From Stercorarius parasiticus (taxonomy: Eukaryota > Chordata > Aves > Charadriiformes > Stercorariidae), in contig VWZL01000268.1 in NCBI GenBank assembly GCA_013396915.1, positions 222,682 to 286,681 of the forward strand: 64,000 nucleotides of DNA. Direction: 5' to 3'. Below the pieces are notes generated by a model. The model worked only from the letters and a program-made list of their open reading frames with translations, did not search any database and had not been told where the DNA came from. Below are positions 1-13,215 of this stretch, in pieces. The stretch's first letter is position 1, and each line of letters starts with the position of its first letter. Made by a program: the position numbers and the translations under genes.

Positions 1-2984
1 GCACTTCTCCTCCTGCATCTCCCGGCACTGGCTGAGCAGCCCTTCCGAAAAGGGTTCAATGAGACTGGTTGCATTTGATCTCCTTGTAGGAGCAGGGGGA
101 CCCCCAAATTGCAGTCCTTCCCACAAACTGCTCTAAGGCTGCTGTACCGCCTGCCGTTCTTGGCTTTGGGTGAGGTTGCAAACTTACAATGTAGCTCTGT
201 ACGAGTGCATAAAACAATGCTAAACTAACTGTTTCGCTTTGGAGAGAAAACTGCAAGGGAGGAAATTATTTCAAACTGGGGACTTATTGTGTGGTGCTGA
301 GAGACTGACCGCAGCATCCAGTAAAGTCTGAGGCTGTTCTGTGGCACATCGGAGAGGCAACTTGGCTTTCATTATGATAGGGAACTTCTCTTTGGCAGCT
401 GCTGGCTATAACATAAAATACTTGTAGAAATAATTTTAAAGGCTTACCTGGGACTTCTGCTCAGCTCTTGGGAGCGCAGCTGTGCCCCTACATTGTGTGT
501 GTCACTTAAAAACACCCTGCTCTTGTGTCACTTAAGAACACCCACCTCTCTCCCCATGGTGAGTGCCTCGGCACACTTCAGAAGGGCTCAGCAGTTCAGC
601 TTGGATAAGCATCAGAGAGTTCGTGTCCTTATCAGAGAACTTAATTTCTCGAAATTACGTGGGAAACCTTACAAGAGCCATCCCTGTCACAAGCTTTCTG
701 ATACTTGTCAGTTGAAGCGGTGCCACTGATACTGAGAGAGGCTTTCTAAGATACCAGAGTCACCCTTCCAAAAAAATCACTCAGGTTTTGGCGTCTTCCA
801 AACACAGCATGATATGGGATGCTGGATTTCCCACTATATTTGGAATAGGAGGTCTTGGTGATGAATTTAGTCATCTTACTGGCAAATATTTATCTCTTAC
901 TGACTTCTATCTTATCATATAATTTTTATTCCTGTTCTTATAAAAATATCTTTTGCCATATATGCTGCATGGTTTAAGGACAGTTGCTTGCTGTGCCTGT
1001 CTTCAGCACACATAACAAAAAAATATTCCATAACCTCCATACGGAAATAACATCCTTAGTGAATCGTAACCTGTCAGTGAATGAGTAACCCTTTTATTGA
1101 ATTTATAAACTTAGTCTAAGCGTAAGACAGAGTTTTAAAGAATCCATCAAAAGAACATAACTTACTATCCAATAATTTTGAATAGTAATTATCTTTCAAC
1201 ATACCTAGAGAATCTTGTTAAACTTTAGGGAAATCTTTTTGGCTAACTTTCAACTAACATTAGCATGCTCTTCTGTTACTCTGTGAGGACATCAGAAAGT
1301 TGTACCAACAACTCAACAGAGAGGCCTCAGTTTACAGTGCTTGTGGTGGTTATGTACAGTAGATTTTTCGAAGGAACCAACGGCAGTTAAATTCCTGTCT
1401 CCTGTTTTGTCAGCAGCAGATATTTGAATGTCATTGTTAGGTCCTTATCCCAAGCTTATAACTTTTTCCTGGTTCAGGCTTTGTGCTTCTTTAGAGGGCC
1501 AGTGATTACCTGAAGGATAGATGATGTCTCTCAATATTAGCCAGTGTCTGCTGAGTGCGTGGCTTTGTTGGTTAATAAATTGCTGGTGTCCAGGTTGTCA
1601 TTGATGGATTTTTGTCACCTTTTCCATTGTCAGAGTTTGAATTCTTCCACCAAAGTACAGAAATTTGCCAAAAATCGTTTGCCAAAATCAGAAATCCTGG
1701 TTACCTCTCATGTTTGTCATGCACTGTCATGACTCTATTATATTAAGTTTTTCTTTCTTTCCTAGTAGGAAAAGCAAGTGTCTTGAATAACCTTTTCTGC
1801 TTAATTACAAATTATTTACTTCCTACTTTTACTGATATTTCTTAATAATTAAGTGGTTTGTAGATACTTAAGGGATATGTTTTCAACCACCATTTAAGAA
1901 ATGCTAATACTACTTTGAGTCATCACAGTCATAATAGCTGTGCATGTCTAAAAGTTGGTATGCAGTCCAGAACAGCCCAGGGAACAAGGTGCTAGCATTC
2001 ACATGTAGAAATGGACGCTTAAAGCACACATGAACACACACAGACACACAGACACACATGCACATCCTTGAACTCACAAAGAAAGCCAATGCAAGTGTGC
2101 CTGCATGAATGGCTCAGAAGAGAAGCGGTATCTCCACAGCATGGTTCGTCTCATCCTAGAAGAGGTTCCAAAGATGGCATCAGTCTTCAAGGGTTGTTTA
2201 ATTTCTTGGGACTGAAGAATTCCTGGTAATTCTCCTAAGAAGAAGCAGACCCACGATGAACATTGCCCATGTTGTGCATGCTGCTGCCAAACAGTTTTTG
2301 AGTTTGTTATGCATGTCAGGGTTTCTGTGGTTTTATTCTGTGTGAGAAGTTGACCAAGTGTAAGCATAGAGGGAAGGAGGGGCCATCTTCACCTGTCAGA
2401 GGCAGATCTGTGGCTGGCAGGAGTCTCACCTCATCAGTGGTCCTCTTCCAGTGTTTCAACGAAATGGCAAGTAGACACCAGACAGTCTTTTCTTTGTACA
2501 AGACCTATCTGTGAAAATGTATGTACATTATTATCCTTTTTACATTTTTTCTGTACCGTGAGCCAAGTTAGCATTTCATCCCATATAAAGTCCTTTAAAA
2601 AGCAATACTTCAGAATATACTGGGTTCATCCTTGCAAGTACTTTCTTTTAGCGTACACTGCCAGAAATGAAACCCAAGGGATCTTTGTCTGAAAAAGACA
2701 TCCTGTGGTCTATAGGCTCCAGCTATCAAGGCAAAAGTATGGACTTACCCAAATTAGAAGTAAATGCATTCTGGAATCATTCTGTGCTCACGAATGAGAC
2801 GGTGAAAAGTGGACCATATTATCATCATGTATCTGTCTGTGGCATATATGTAACAAAATAAAGCTGAAATGAGGTTTCTGCTCATTCTTAGCTTGATCTG
2901 CTCTATTACAAGGTGTGGAGATTTACAGAACACTAAGCATTGTTTGTGCTCTGCAGATAACTGATTTTTGATGGCTCTTTCTTG
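1..2984 (+). other. ARHGAP24: ARHGAP24 upstream intron, 5' part
   Basis: AT-rich sequence with no exon-like frame that I recognise. It must lie in the intron before the last PH exon, because that exon at 16771 opens in the middle of a codon and no earlier PH exon was found in the window. A CA-rich simple repeat sits at about 2030-2062. Short open frames here have no recognisable protein content. Confidence 0.6.
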
Positions 2985-3314
2985 AGGAAAGCTGCACTTG
3001 GATTAGAAATTTCAGAGATATTTAAGGACAAAGGCAAAAACAAGGACTATGAGAAAGAAAACCCGCCCACTATAGGAGAAGATCAGGTTCGAGACCATCT
3101 AAGGAACCTGAAGGTACACAAGTCCATGGGACCTGATGAAATCCATCCATGGGTCCTGAGGGAGGTAGCGGAGGAAGTTGCTAAGCTGTTTTCATTGTAT
3201 TTGAAAAGTTGTGTCAGTCTGGTGAAGTTCCCACTGAAAAAGGAGAAACATAACGCCCATTTTCAAAAAGGTCCCTTCCAACCCAAACCATTCCATGATT
3301 CTATGATTCTATGA
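2985..3314 (+). mobile_element. CR1 LINE fragment with internal deletion
   Basis: The + strand translation reads as the start of the CR1 ORF2 reverse transcriptase, including the stretch GPDEIHPWVLREVAEEVAK. It runs open to about 3270. There the coding part joins directly to the CR1 3' terminus, with ATTCTATG-type repeats at about 3297-3313. Most of the reverse transcriptase and the 3' region are missing, so the copy is dead. The 5' boundary is approximate. The orientation is the same as the host gene. Confidence 0.85.
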
Positions 3315-6300
3315 CTGGAGAGTTGAGCTGATATAATTCATTAAATGGCACACTTCTGTCTGAACTAATACTGAACTGATATCCCGAAATGGTGCTAAGA
3401 GGCACAGTGTTCCTGGAGAGGGTTGATTTCAGATGAGCTGTGTAACAAATGTCCTGAACTGATGACTAAAATCTCCTGCTACTTTAGATAAGCAACATTG
3501 TCTTATGCTGAGACTTAATTCTGTATTAGGTAATTGTCTTCTGCATATGTCAATTAGCCCATGTGTTTTATTGAATAACTTATTCTTGATTTATTTTCTA
3601 AACTGCTAAAACATGACTGCATTATTAAATAAGTGATGTTACGATGAAATGATGTGTATGCATAATATATACTTGCTCAGTTAGGGTATTTGCATCCTTT
3701 CAGGGTTGTATCTATGCCACAAAGAGCCATTATTTTTATCTGTGATCAAATTTGAAGTCAGATATGAGCTGAAATAAATGGTTGCTCTCTGGAGAAATGA
3801 AGTACTTCTATGTTTGGGCGTAACTCAGTGCAGACTGGAAAGCACCATGTCCAGAAGTTGGGAGAGTATGGTCAGTTCCTGCTGGAGAAGGGAAGCTACT
3901 TTTCTTGGAAGCTGTTGGAAACACAGTATCTTTTCTGTCTGTTTACAAAGTAATTGTCTGTAAAATTAGAAGAAATACAGCATTTTCAGTGTTTGGCAGA
4001 TCAGTTTTGTTACCTGAGAATTAATAAACAATAGCATTGTCTGCTTGTCTGTATGCAGCAATGGCCACAGGCCACTGTAGGAGACAGAATTTCAAAGACC
4101 GGCTTGAGTTATGGCTTAGCCACAATTCAGTGTCCCGAGATACTGGACGGCTACCTCCAGATCAAAGCTCTTCTTTTTGGATGGCCTCTTCCTAAAGAAA
4201 TATCACAAGAATTTAGCTGTTCAACTTTGGTTTTGTACCGAGTTAATTCTCCCCCTTGTGTTGTGCACACAAGAGCGTGTTTAGACTGATAAAAGGGCAT
4301 CTGGATTTGTAGCTGCTGAAGGCTCAGGAAATTCCATATTCACGAGGAACACAGAGCTTAATGAGTAGATGCTGAGAGCTGAAGTGAGCATGGCTTTGAA
4401 TGTTGTTCTTGTTAGACTCTGAGGACAACCTAAGTCTGGCATCTTGGCATGCTGGCTTTGCAGTCTAAAGGTCCCGTGCCAATGTGTATAGGTAAGTCCT
4501 TCCAGTCCCTGGGTGCATTTACACTTGAGGACTTCTGTTCAGGTATTGATCCTTCCTTACTTAAAATCATCAGAAGTTTTAATTTCCTGCTACGTCAAAT
4601 GCCATACAAACATGTGCTGTGGATCTGACCTTTCAAAATAATCCATTTAAAGTTGAGTCTTTGCACTTCAGTGCAATTTATGATGTGAGACTGAAAACCA
4701 AAGGAAGTATTTGGTAGCACAGGGCAGCCATCTCTCCAGCAGCAACAGCTCCAGGATCTTGCGTTTTGCCAAAACAGAGTCCTTGCAGTCAACTTCTTCT
4801 AAAGCATCTGTCTACATTGTTGACTATGTCTAGACGTGCAAATGCATGCGGCTTTTCCCCCTCTCTCCTTAGAAGTAGAGATGGATATATGTTTGCAGAG
4901 ACTTTATCTAAAATAAACTTAGAGAGAAGCCAAATTTCAAGTAACATGATGGTCATTTTGGTGTCCAACTTGAGACACTTGAAAGAAGGTTCTTACTGTC
5001 AAATTACAGCAGTCAGTAATATATCTTTAAGGTGTGTCACATAGGACAGAGAAAATAAGTTTGCTATCATAATTTTTATTTATGCTTTTCTCTCAGAGTA
5101 AATCAGTTACAACAGGTAACAGTGAAGTCATCCACTAAGTCTTGCAACACCACTGACTTTTGACATTATGTGACCCTTGTGGTGCTTCCAAACTACGTAA
5201 ATATATTGATTCCCTCTTGGCAAGTTATATGACAAGCCATATTTTTCCACAGATTTTAACTGGTAGTGGAAGGAGCAAGTAAAATAATAATTTCAGGGGG
5301 TGAGAACTGTTAAATTTGAGAAATTGTCTGTAGACACTGCAGCAATATTCCAACAATCAGATGGCAACCAGTAGGCAGATGAAGCAGTTAAATGTGGAGC
5401 CATTTCTGTCATTCTGCCCTCCCCATTTCTAATGAATACACATAACAGTATATGAAAAAGGTTTGAATTGCTTAGTGAAGCCTTCCTATTAAAGACAATA
5501 GGTCTTCTCAGTGAAACTCCTCAGTGCTGAGGATATTTGACATCTGATTGATTAACATCTGTTTGCCTGGAGGTCTTCTGCATTCCTCCTTAAAATCACT
5601 TACCCTATAGGTATAGCATCAAATACAACCCTGTGTAGTCAATGGCTGAGTAAAACGCTGTGCCACGGAGGTGAGACCGGGCTGCAGCAAGCCGCTCCTC
5701 TCTTGGTTATTGCAATTCAGATGTAGAAATTATGTAACCTGATGTGAAGGGAGTAGAAATAAAGCAGTAAAACGTTTTGAGCATCACAGGTCATTGAAAA
5801 ACCCATTTTCTTCTCTCCATGTTGTTTCTTCTGGGAGGTCACAAGTAAGTTCTGCTGTCGGTAAGAATCCAAGCTATAGTTCAGAAAGCAAATCTCTCTT
5901 GTCTCCGTCCCCAGAAAATTATTGACCAATGTCAGGAGAATGGGGGAAGAAAGCTCACACAAGGGGACTTCCTCTACTTTCTTTGTCCAAAAAATAAATA
6001 AATCAATTTGATTTTATATCTTCTGTGTGTACAAGTTTTAACTAAAAACCCACAGTATGTTTGTAATAGTTCATGGCATTAGGTTAGACTCTCTGCTTTA
6101 TTTTTACTTTCTTGAACTCATGATTTCAGAGGAAAGCTCGTTATAGTTGAAGCTTTGAAAATAAGGCACTGTGCTGGCACTGTATATGTGCATAAGAGAA
6201 GTGTGGCCTGCAATTTTTTTTTCTGTAAAACTGGATCAATATTGTATGTCTCAAATCCTAGTAGTAATAAAGGACATTAAGGAGTGGATTTCTTACAGCT

Positions 6301-7944
6301 AATCTCTGCGTTTTTGTTTATTTATATTTTCCACATCTTCCTACCAAAAAAGCCTGTGTGAGATTCCATTGCAAGAGAAGCCTTCTTGAGAAGTGATACT
6401 GAGTGTGGCTTTTGTGGTTCCACCAAATCATTTCTCTGCTTCCCTGCACTAAGTGTCATAGTTTGTCAAGACCAGGTAAAATTATAATACATGCTTTGTC
6501 AGAATGTTTGCTAAGTTTCATTTTAGTGCCAGATTGTGTGTTTAGGATATTTGTGGTCAACTGCACTGAAGCAATTTCTTTTCTATAAAGGTATAACTTG
6601 CATACTATAAATCTGACCTTTTTTCCCCCAGTGCATCTGCTTCTGTGAATTCATTGCCAGTCTTCACTATACAGGCAGAAGAACATGATTTCATCCCAGT
6701 TAGTATGGCTCAAAAAAAACCCATAGAAAAATAACTTTTTTGCTGTTGTGTGGTTTCACAGAACTTCAACATAAATAAGAAAGTGGAATCATTAATGGAT
6801 GCAGAAAATGTTACCAGCAACTCTGAAAACAGCTGAAATTCACAACAATACAACAGCAAACATGACAGTCCAGACCGCATTTTACATCACAACAATGCTG
6901 ACAACATTGAAAAATACTGGAAAGCTGAAAACTATCAGCAGTGCAAAAGAAGCGTGCCTCTGACTTCTACATGGTACCGATTAACTGGGAAGGCAGCGAT
7001 GTGTGCTGCTACTCACGGGCTGGTGAAGTGTAGAGCTGTGACGGGGTCCACACAGCTTGATGGCCTTTTAATACAACCTGTAAACAAAATGTTCTGGGCA
7101 GTGTGCCTTAGGCAAGAAGAGAGATGAGATTTTTTTCAAGTGGGAATGGCACTGGGGAAGGGCAAGATACTTAAGTTAATCGTGCTGGCACCAGCATCTT
7201 AGTGACAGGGAAGGGAAGGAGGAACAGACTCTATGAAACAGGCACCACTTGGGATCCGTGTCTGAGGATGAAGCGGATAACTGTGAAATCTGTTTGAAGC
7301 AGAGCAGAAGTTCAAACTAGGAATAAAGGAAGGGAAGCAAAAGTAGGGGAGAGGAAGAACGAGACATGCCCGAAAAGATTAAGTGCTCTGAAAAAATCAG
7401 AGCTTTTACATTGTACAAGAGATGATTTGATTTCACATCTCTCTTCCTCATTTGTGACATCTTTCTAACACAATTATAACTGCTGATGAGCAAGCATCAC
7501 AGTTTTTTGCTCAGGTACTTAAGCAATAAATATTATGTTAGGATAAAGACTTGGTAGCTGTGCAATACACAAAATGCTTAAATGGCACTGATTTTATGCT
7601 TTTATTGTGCAAGACATTAAACTGACTTTTATAGAGAGGTGTGCTGCAGTTGTAGCTCTGCAGCACAGAAGAAAGCTACCTGTACAGATTATTCATTGTG
7701 TTACATTTCCTGAGCCTGATTTCAGGTATCCAACAGCCACAGGTTCAGAGCTTCATATAAACAACTCATTCTATTGAAAAAGCCCTGCTGTCTTCCAGGC
7801 ATTCGGCAAGTGGGGAAATTGTGATAGAGAACAATGCCCACCAGGAAATGTACTTCTGTTAGCAGTCTTTTGCCATTTAGCACTTAAATTAGGCTGCAGC
7901 CTTTATGCTGAAAAGCTAATATGCCCATAAAACAATACAACCTT
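3315..7944 (+). other. Intron sequence without recognisable features
   Basis: AT-rich intronic DNA between two CR1 fragments. Open frames of 60-92 codons occur on both strands, but none resembles a known protein and none has convincing splice context. I see nothing else in it. Confidence 0.5.
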
Positions 7945-8664
7945 AGAATCACAGAATCATAGAATTGCCTAGGTTGGAAGGGACCTTTCAGATCATCTAG
8001 TGCAACCATCAACCTAACTCTGACAAAAAACATCACTAAACCATATCTCTAAGCACTACGTCTACCCATCTTTTCAATACCTCCAGNNNNNNNNNNNNNN
8101 NNNNNNNNNNNNNNNNNNNNNNNNNNNNNNNNNNNNNNNNNNNNNNNNNNNNNNNNNNNNNNNNNNNNNNNNNNNNNNNNNNNNNNNNNNNNNNNNNNNN
8201 NNNNNNNNNNNNNNNNNNNNNNNNNNNNNNNNNNNNNNNNNNNNNNNNNNNNNNNNNNNNNNNNNNNNNNNNNNNNNNNNNNNNNNNNNNNNNNNNNNNN
8301 NNNNNNNNNNNNNNNNNNNNNNNNNNNNNNNNNNNNNNNNNNNNNNNNNNNNNNNNNNNNNNNNNNNNNNNNNNNNNNNNNNNNNNNNNNNNNNNNNNNN
8401 NNNNNNNNNNNNNNNNNNNNNNNNNNNNNNNNNNNNNNNNNNNNNNNNNNNNNNNNNGTTGGCCTCGGCCCATTGATCCAGCCTGTCCAGATCCCTCTGC
8501 AAAGCCTTTCTACCCCCAAGGAGGTCGACACTCCCACCCAACTTGGTGTCATCTGCAAACTTGCTGAGGGTGCGCTCAATCCCCTCGTCCAGATCATTGA
8601 TAAAGATATTAAACAGAACTGGCGCCAATACCAAGCCCCGGGGAACACCACTCATGACCGGCCA
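7945..8664 (-). mobile_element. CR1 LINE 3' part, minus strand, interrupted by assembly gap
   Basis: The left end (7945-8086) is the reverse complement of a CR1 3' end, with the usual ATCATAGAAT-like terminus. The right end (8458-8664) translates on the minus strand as CR1 reverse transcriptase. It contains [15 protein letters not shown] and the catalytic motif FADDTKLGG. Position 8087-8457 is a run of N, so the middle of the element is unknown. The right boundary near 8664 is approximate. Confidence 0.92.
8087..8457. other. Assembly gap (371 N)
   Basis: An unbroken run of N inside a CR1 element. Assembly probably failed because of the repeat. Frames drawn through it are meaningless. The gap length may be an estimate. 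Confidence 0.99.
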
Positions 8665-11600
8665 CAGTGCAGGTTAGTGCAGAAAACTGCTGTTCAAGAT
8701 TATTAACACAAAAGATCAGACTGGCTCCTAGCAGCAGAAAATTATATTTGTACTAAAGTATTTAAAAAGTAGTATCTTCATTATTGAGTTGTTTGCAGTT
8801 AATTAATTCCCCTCTTTAGGAGAATGCGGTAGTTCTTTGTGAAGAGATAAATTAAATAGTGCACCTGATATGGTTTGGTAGTAAACAACAGTGAGTTTGA
8901 TAACTCTGTATTTCAAAGCTGAGGTTTCTCAGTGGTGGTGGTATTAGTCATTTAAAGCCCATCGGTGACAGACGCGTATCTTCCAGCCATCTTGGCATTG
9001 AGCCAAACAAGAGCCGAGGATATAACAGGACAGTCCTCGGTAAAAGAACTGAAATTGTACTTTATATCTTCCTCAACGCAGTATATTACCTGCCATCAAG
9101 GCTTTAGAGGAAATGCAACTATGTAGTGGAACTCAAAATAAGGAACTGGGTCTGGCGCCTGCCCTGGTTTTAAAAGAACAACAGAGGGTATTTTTCAAGT
9201 TTTATGGAACACCTTTTGAAAATCCTTAGGAGTTAAATCCTAATGGTAGCCACTCATGTGTTGTAACATCCGGCAATCTAGATGGATTTATCTTTCTAAA
9301 CACCTGTGGAAAAACAGCCAGCGTATTATTTCACCTAATATTGATAAGACTTTTAAACTGTATAGGAGTTTCCTCTTAATATCTGTATTATCTCTGGAAT
9401 CTGGTTTGCCATATATTACGTAACAGGGCCATAGTAGAAGTTCCATACCATACCATACTGTAACAGAAGTTCTTTGTTTCAATTATTGGTATGTCTCTTT
9501 TTAAAAAAAAAAAAAAAATTATATGTAAGTGAAATGTTTCAGCTTCTTTTTCACCATCTCTTATGATGGGATACTAAGAAACGCTACGGTAGTAGTGACT
9601 TATGTTAATTTATCAGCTTAAGTTTTTTTTTTTAGATACAAGTTTCTGCACTCAGTTTTGTCATGAAGGTCTTCTAAACATGGATCCTAAAATCTCAGGA
9701 ATCATCAAATAATAAGCTAAGATACATGATTGCCCAAATCTCTTTGATTTTAAGCTGCACACTGTTTTTTGTGGATCTGAATGAAATGGTACAAGTTGAC
9801 AGGTTGTATGTTCAACTTAGTATCTGGGAAGCCCAGTGCAAGATAAAGCAACTGGGTATTTTAGGATTTGATTGTTTAGCAAGCAAGGAGCCTGTAACTT
9901 CCTCAGTGCAGCCTAGCTTAGTGCTAGTCTTCTGTTTTCCTTGGCTCTTAGGGTTTCCATCACTGATGGCTCTGATAATGTCTCTTAAATAGAGACCTTC
10001 CCAGGGTGCTGTTTTATGCTCCAAGCTCTTCTCCACACCACCCACCTTGGTGGGTCTTAGCTTCCCTGGTTGATTTTCAGCTTCACTAAGTCCAACATCA
10101 CATCTTCAGTTCATGGACATCTTTCCTCCTTCGTGATATAGATATGTTTTAGATAAGCTGTGCCATGAAAGATGTAAGTTGAGTATTGTCAGAAAATACA
10201 ACAAAGTTCTGTATAGTTTCCACGGAGCAGGTCTATTCTGATGAGATGATACAGCATATATTCTGTAACAGTCATCACAGAAGTAATGCTGAAGCTCCTG
10301 TAAATACAGAGTATTTGTCTCTGATAATCATACAGTGTGAGTTGTTCTTTTTGACATGAGTTTTTGCGTAATAATGCATTAAGAACTTGGTTCTCCAGAC
10401 TACCTTAATTTTGTGGTAAAAGAAAAAGGTGGAAGTGACTTGAACTTAGGCTACGTACTCCTTTTTTCATCCGAGCTGAAGTAAGAGGGTGCTGTAAATT
10501 CTTGGTAAAGGTTTACACAGTCAGGAAGAGCAGGAGCAATACCAGGCATGTGCAGAATAAAGAAGCTTTTTAAGAATTATAAACAAACAAAACAACAGAA
10601 AAAACAACACTCTCCAGCTCTTGTCTGCAAGCTCTTGTGTTATACCTGCATCATCAGAAATAAGCCCCCAGCCGATATGCAGAAATTCATTGTCCCCACT
10701 TCGTCCTCACTAACATGTCTGTAAGAACACAGGCTCGGCTGCTTAGCAAGCAGCATGTGCAGTTCAAAAATGCTGCAGGTTTCAAGTAGCTGTGTCTCTT
10801 TCTGTTCTTTAAATTGGTCATGTGAGAGGCAGCAGTTGCTAAACCTTCAACACAGATTCTCACTTGCTATGAAGAAAGGTTTCTTAATGAATCCCAGAGC
10901 CAATAAGACATTATAATCTCATCAAAATACAATTGCATCCTGGAGCTAAGCTTCTTTATTTTGCTGTGGAAATTTCAACCTGTGTTCTGACCAAGCTTTT
11001 TGCAATATAGGTTTTTCCACTGGCCCAGCTGGAATGATCATAAAATGTTTTAGTGCTCAAACTGGCCTAACAGTTTGAGGTCAGTCTGTAGGGCTGACCA
11101 ATTGTCCCATATTGCCTCAGTGCAGGAACCTGAAAGACACCCGTGCATGGTTTTCATCAGACTCGGGATGCGTAGGGTTCATGAGCACAGGCTTTGACTA
11201 GCAGAAGAGTTATTATGTTATGTTAAAGTGAGGCACGATTGTAAGATTTAACAGCTATGACAGAGTTTCTTGACTCACTTGAGGATAGATGGATCCTCTA
11301 GTTGCCAGTGTCAGTGTACGGAATCTGTGTGGATTTGAACTGTAGCTCATCAATATAAGTCAGACTTCTATGCTTAAAGCAGCAGTGGTTAGTGCTGAGT
11401 TAATATCAAGGTTGGGTAATCACAATTTCTGTTTTGTTCTTAAACAAGGAGTTTCATTAGGAAAGAAAAAAAAGGACAACGAGGTGGTTCATCCTGGTCT
11501 CTGATATTCTAGTATCCTCTACAACTTGCAGAGATGATTTCTGCTTAGGATTAAAAAATCTGGATACAAATGCTGTAAAATGAAAAGTTGATGAAGGAAA

Positions 11601-12859
11601 TGCAGGTGTTTTTTTTCCAGAGAAATAGATTAAATATGTCACTTAATGTGCAGTTCATTTGCAGCATAGGGGAAAAATTAAGAACACAAAGTGTAATGGA
11701 AAAGTCATGAGTTCTGTTGTAATTATTGGTGTTTTGCTTGTGAAGAAATACTAATTGGAGTCCTGATCAGGAGCTATAAATTGCATAGTCTTATCATACA
11801 TCTGAATGGAGAAGAGCATGCCTGCTCCAGTGCACACGCAGATGGCACTTGTACCTCGGGCTGCATTTGGAAGATTTATGCAAAGCACAGATGCTTACGT
11901 TTCTGAGATGCAAACAATTTGTATGGAATATCAGTTGTACAAAAATCAGCTCTTCTACCTTAAAGACTGGTACCACTATGAGGCTTCGGGTGATACAGGG
12001 ATGTGTGGGAGAAGAGGGCAGTTCAGTGCACATACACAGAAACGTGGTGATGGACAGTAGTAGCTGGAAGAGAATTCCAGACCATATAGCAGCAAGAACT
12101 ATTTGAAAGACACGGTAAAACAATTAAGAAAATAAAGTGAAAGCAGGGTACGATAGAAAGAAAATAAAGGACTCCGCAGGCAAGATTTTCTGAAATTAAT
12201 GTCTGAGTAGCGGCTCCTAAATTTTTTTGTAAGTCTGTGGCTTGATTTTTTGGTGAGGTGATGAGTAGCCAAGAGTGCACCATGTGGAGGTGCATTTAGT
12301 GTATTCATCAGAAACATCAGAAGGCTAAAATTTTCCTATTTAGCATTTTCCTGAAAAATTAGAAATTTAGGAAACAAACGTGAAGCATCCAAACAGGAGG
12401 ATGTTTCTAAAGAAAACCCAGTGGGTTTTGTTATAATGCCAGTCTGCCTTTCACCATCTTTCAGTTCCCAAGCTTAGAGCAAGGGTTTCAGAAACTGTGG
12501 CTAAGAGAAATTACAAGGGAGTAGGGAACTGTTTCACTTGGAAGTTGGCCCCCAATTTTTTTTTTTGTTGGAATGTGAATATTCTTTTGAGTTTCGCCAT
12601 GACATTCTCAGCTCAGAAAAATCAGATTAATCCTAGTTCTTGACATTCCTCCTGGGAGGAAAATTCTCTTTTAAACAGTTGGTATGAATTTAATCCCTTC
12701 TCATTCCATTCTCAAGAATGCTGAAACTTCCGTTTGCAAGAAATCCAAGATGCTTTTAAAAGGACAAGCAAATATTTCATTCGGAGTTCAGCCAGGGTAC
12801 ATTCAGGTAAGAGAAAGGTGTTGGGTCAGACAGGAAGAGACTACACAGAAAAAACATCC
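8665..12859 (+). other. Intron sequence without recognisable features
   Basis: AT-rich intron. A 16-A homopolymer lies at 9503-9518. Overlapping open frames on both strands at about 11794-12317 were inspected and resemble no known protein. No exon or RNA gene is supported. Confidence 0.5.
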
Positions 12860-13215
12860 CGCACGCCTTTTCGTACTTTCCCGAGTGTGCGGTGCGGTGC
12901 TGCGTGAGCAACCGCAGGCTGTTCCCTTTCTTTTCCCCTGCGGAGCGGATCTCTGCCGGAATTGGCCTCTCCGTATTTTCATTGTTTGTTTCCGGTTGCT
13001 GGCAAGAGTTCTTAAAACACCTCACCTCGCTTGTATCGAAGCGGCGCTGGCTCGGAGCACAGAGCTGCAGCCAGCGTGGGGCTGAGCGGTCACAGGCTGC
13101 CCTGGTCGGGAAGCACAGCATCCGTCCGTGTTTACTGGTTACCGAGCCCCCGAAGGAGGCAGGAAGGAGCGCTTGCGAATGTGAGGGCCAAAGGGGGCAG
13201 GAGGAGAAATCCGAC
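12860..13215. promoter_or_regulatory. Short CpG-rich patch, candidate alternative promoter
   Basis: About 30 CpG dinucleotides can be counted in roughly 350 bp, while the surrounding intron is AT-rich and CpG-poor. It lies about 3.6 kb upstream of the last PH exon on the same strand as the gene. No TATA box was seen. Mammalian ARHGAP24 has a form that starts at an internal Met in this next exon, so the patch could drive that transcript. It could also be an enhancer or an unrelated GC-rich segment. The long open frames on both strands here are expected from its composition. Confidence 0.35.

Noticed and set aside
8036..8655. Minus-strand frames of 145-200 codons
   Set aside because: Most of their length is N. 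The readable parts are CR1.
11794..12317. Overlapping open frames on both strands
   Set aside because: No homology recognised, and the mirrored openness suggests chance.
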